DNA of 64,000 nucleotides. Origin: Serinus canaria (Eukaryota; Chordata; Aves; Passeriformes; Fringillidae). Both the position numbers and the translations under genes were made by a program. The stretch spans positions 16,756,601 to 16,820,600 of the forward strand of contig NC_066326.1 in NCBI RefSeq assembly GCF_022539315.1, written 5' to 3'. The notes under the pieces were generated by a model. The model searched no databases, had not been told where the DNA came from, and saw nothing but the letters and a program-made list of their open reading frames with translations. How positions within the stretch are numbered: position 1 is the first letter of the stretch; the number at the start of each line of letters is the position of its first letter. Shown one piece after another: positions 61,701-64,000 of this stretch.

Positions 61701-64000
61701 ATCAGTGAGTGCCAGTGCTGACTCAGGAGAGAGGATGGGTTTGAAGAACGCTGACTTAGATTTGCTTAGGAAGTCATGAAGCTATAGCCTGAGATGCATG
61801 CTAAAGAACAAAGGGTAAGGTTTGCCAATTAGCAATTTTTTCAGTTTTGTGTCTTCATGGATTGATGTGGTGGCATCTACAAAAAAGGCTGCTGAACAGC
61901 TTAGAGACTATTTTTTTTTTTTGTCTTCTAGAGCAGACACAACAGAAACTGTAGAAAGCTGGTTTCCTGAAGCTATTTCATTAATGCTCTTCCTGCCCTA
62001 TGCTAGAAGTCAGATCTTTATGGTTATTCAGTCTTTTGTGCTGGTTTTCAATGAGAAGGCCTCTCAAAATGGTGTGTGTTTGATGCAGGTACCTGTCACC
62101 AGCTGAAAGCAGAGATCCAGGTATTTCCCAGTAGGTTCCCAGGCAGCCATCAAAAAAAGGAGGTATATTCAGTTGCTTTTGTTTCAAACCATATTTGAGC
62201 TGATAATTTGGGAAAACCTTCAGTCTGTTTGTCTCATAGTTGTTTCTAAAGTGTGCTAGCATGGCATCATTACTTAGTGCTTATTCTGATTGTCAGTATT
62301 TCTGTTTGTATTTCCATGTTCAAATAAAAATTCAGCTGCAATTTGAAGAGTTGCCAAAACTGAAGATAGGCTCCCCTGTTCACTCTTTGAATGTCACAGT
62401 CTTCAAATTAGTGGGAATCTGCACATCACGTAGGCTTGTGTTTCTTGAATGGAAGATCACCAAGATAGTTAGTGATTATGCAATTTCTGGGAGAGTTTTG
62501 TTTCAGAACTTGGCCCAAAGCTGTTCTTTCTCATTAGTGACTTGGTTAGTCATGTTTTTATGTTTATTTCAGTGTGCAGACTGCAAAAATGATATATAAT
62601 TTTGGACAAGCAACAGCTTGAGGGAGCTCAGTAGCCATGCCTTAGCTGTAGGATAGACATCAGTGTGACCTCATTTTGTCTCATTGGAGAGACCCTCCAT
62701 GGTTGCAAGCAGTGCCATCAAGTCCCCTGTGTGTTGTTTGGTCAGTGATCCTGTTCTACAGCAGCCGTGCAATGAGGTGAGCTGGGAGTGCAAATGTTGG
62801 CTTTAGGCACGAGGATAACCATCAGCAATTCAGGCACCTTGTGCTGATACAACTGTTTGTACAGCTGCACAATAGATTGGGGATCTGACCTGGTTGAAAA
62901 GTAATCCTAAAAAAAAACAAGACAAAGTGCTGGTTTATTTTTAACTGTGATCAGTTTCCTAGTTTGATTCATGGTGAGGCTGCAAACAGTTGGACCAGTG
63001 CAGCAGAGTTGAGTGGGAGGGTGCTGTTAATGCTGTTCCAGATGTCAGAGGATTGCCTGTGCAACCATGGTCTGAAGAAATAACTGAAGGAGGAGTTAGA
63101 AACTGACTTGGCTCAGCCAGTGCCAGAAGGAATCTGAACATAATATTGGATGGTTTTTTAAAGCCAGGCATTTGGATGGCATTGGTTCCACTGTGGAGGA
63201 TCACTTTATAGAGCAACTGATGCAAGCAAGCTTTTTTCAACCCAAAAACTTCCCTGTTTTACCAGCCTAAAGAGAACATGGTAGATGAATGAAGTATCAA
63301 TGTGCATTTTTTTCTTGTGCAGACCAAACTTTCGATGTATGTGTTTTCACTGTCGTTTCCCTGTCAGAGCTGGAGGCCTAAATGCTCCCCTGGGTTTTTT
63401 CCTTAATTCACTGGTTTTACACATTCGGAAAGCAGGAAAAAAAGAGATTTTTTTTTTTTTTTACTTCTATCTTCAAATAGCAAAAACCCCAGACTATAAA
63501 ATCTCTTCTGTGTTTGCCTTTATCTTCCCTTATTTTTTATAAGATTGTGGAGGGCAAAGAGCCAGGAAGCACACCTTTTTTCTCTTTTTTCATTGCTCAG
63601 GTAAGGTCTGAAACTCTGTGTGCCCTTGCTGTTGAGAGTTGACTGTTTTTCCTGTTGCAGAATCCTCACTTTGGCACCTGTGCTTTGCTTGCTCTGGGTG
63701 ACAAGTGTAAGGTGCAGCATATTGATTGTTCCTTTCAGTTCCTGTCAACCACCTTCTGAAGCCTGAAAAAACTGCTCTTATTGCTGCACAAGTACTTCCT
63801 TTTTCTGGGATTTTGGTGCTTTTTCTGGAAGTTTCCTCTTGTTTCCTCTCTACAGAAGCTGGAAGGTTCTTGTCCCATCTTTCCACCTGCTTTCCAGGTG
63901 TTTGTACTAGCTAGGAGTCTGAGGGACACAAGGCTGAGGTGCACAACCATTTCTCCTTTTCCAGTCCATGTGGAGGTGGGAGTGGGAGCTCAGGCTCCAG
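43393..64000 (+). other. Long AT-richer intron, no coding exon seen (probably IP6K1 intron 1)
   Basis: Over 20 kb with markedly lower GC than the preceding 43 kb. I find no exon with recognisable similarity, no tRNA or rRNA, and no clear CR1 copy. Simple sequence includes the 48-base T run at 43660, a C run at about 48599-48610, T runs near 49861, 57802, 61911 and 63450, and an AT-rich patch at 45120-45210. Short open frames have no domain features. The end of the window is still non-coding as far as I can tell. The intron reading rests on synteny. Confidence 0.5.
43660..43707. repeat. Poly(T) run of 48 bases
   Basis: An uninterrupted homopolymer. On the minus strand it reads as poly(A), but no cDNA-like sequence that I recognise precedes it. 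It could be a microsatellite, a retrocopy tail, or an assembly artefact. Confidence 0.9.

Noticed and set aside
63967..64000. ATG following TTTTCCAG at the window end as the IP6K1 first coding exon
   Set aside because: The translated residues do not resemble the IP6K1 N-terminus, and the exon would be cut off by the window.

Overview
This window is nuclear DNA from a bird. The evidence is vertebrate genes split by GT-AG introns, a compact GC-rich gene block of microchromosome type, chicken-repeat-1 (CR1) LINE remnants, and proteins that align closely with the mammalian 3p21.31 genes DAG1, NICN1, AMT, TCTA, UBA7, INKA1 and CDHR4. I cannot name the species. All similarity statements come from memory of the human proteins; no search was run.

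Layout. (1) 1-16.4 kb: DAG1 (dystroglycan, +). A first coding exon at 473-754 is joined across a 12.1 kb intron to one large exon at 12855-15263, followed by the 3'UTR. The intron holds two or three CR1 remnants and a tight GATA/AP-1 motif cluster. (2) 16.9-20.5 kb: NICN1 (+, six exons). (3) 21.0-22.9 kb: AMT (+, eight exons). (4) 23.1-23.9 kb: TCTA (-, two coding exons), tail-to-tail with AMT. (5) 24.2-32.3 kb: UBA7 (+, 24 exons), head-to-head with TCTA across a 252 bp CpG-rich promoter. (6) 32.5-34.8 kb: INKA1 (-, two exons), tail-to-tail with UBA7. (7) 35.6-41.4 kb: CDHR4 (+, 20 exons), head-to-head with INKA1. (8) 42.4-43.4 kb: a CpG-island promoter with two probable non-coding exons, followed by more than 20 kb of AT-richer sequence in which I see no coding exon. 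By gene order this is most likely the 5' end and first intron of IP6K1.

The genes do not form one pathway. They are housekeeping or cell-surface genes packed with shared promoters and abutting 3' ends. Gene order matches two human blocks, NICN1-AMT-TCTA and UBA7-INKA1-CDHR4-(IP6K1), joined directly at TCTA|UBA7; in human they lie several hundred kb apart. DAG1 is also flipped relative to NICN1.

I rebuilt reading frames exon by exon, and every exon-exon junction given keeps phase. Deduced lengths are DAG1 896, NICN1 223, AMT 403, TCTA 124, UBA7 1038, INKA1 302 and CDHR4 783 residues, each near the length I recall for the human protein. I found no novel enzyme system, CRISPR array or mobile gene cassette. 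The points most worth a second look are an N-glycosylation sequon at the dystroglycan matriglycan-priming site, an intact ISG15-type E1 (UBA7) in a bird, an X-box beside the CDHR4 start, a homeodomain/octamer AT island between INKA1 and CDHR4, a CpG- and NF-Y-rich element inside UBA7 intron 21, and a splice-donor-rich minisatellite in UBA7 intron 2.
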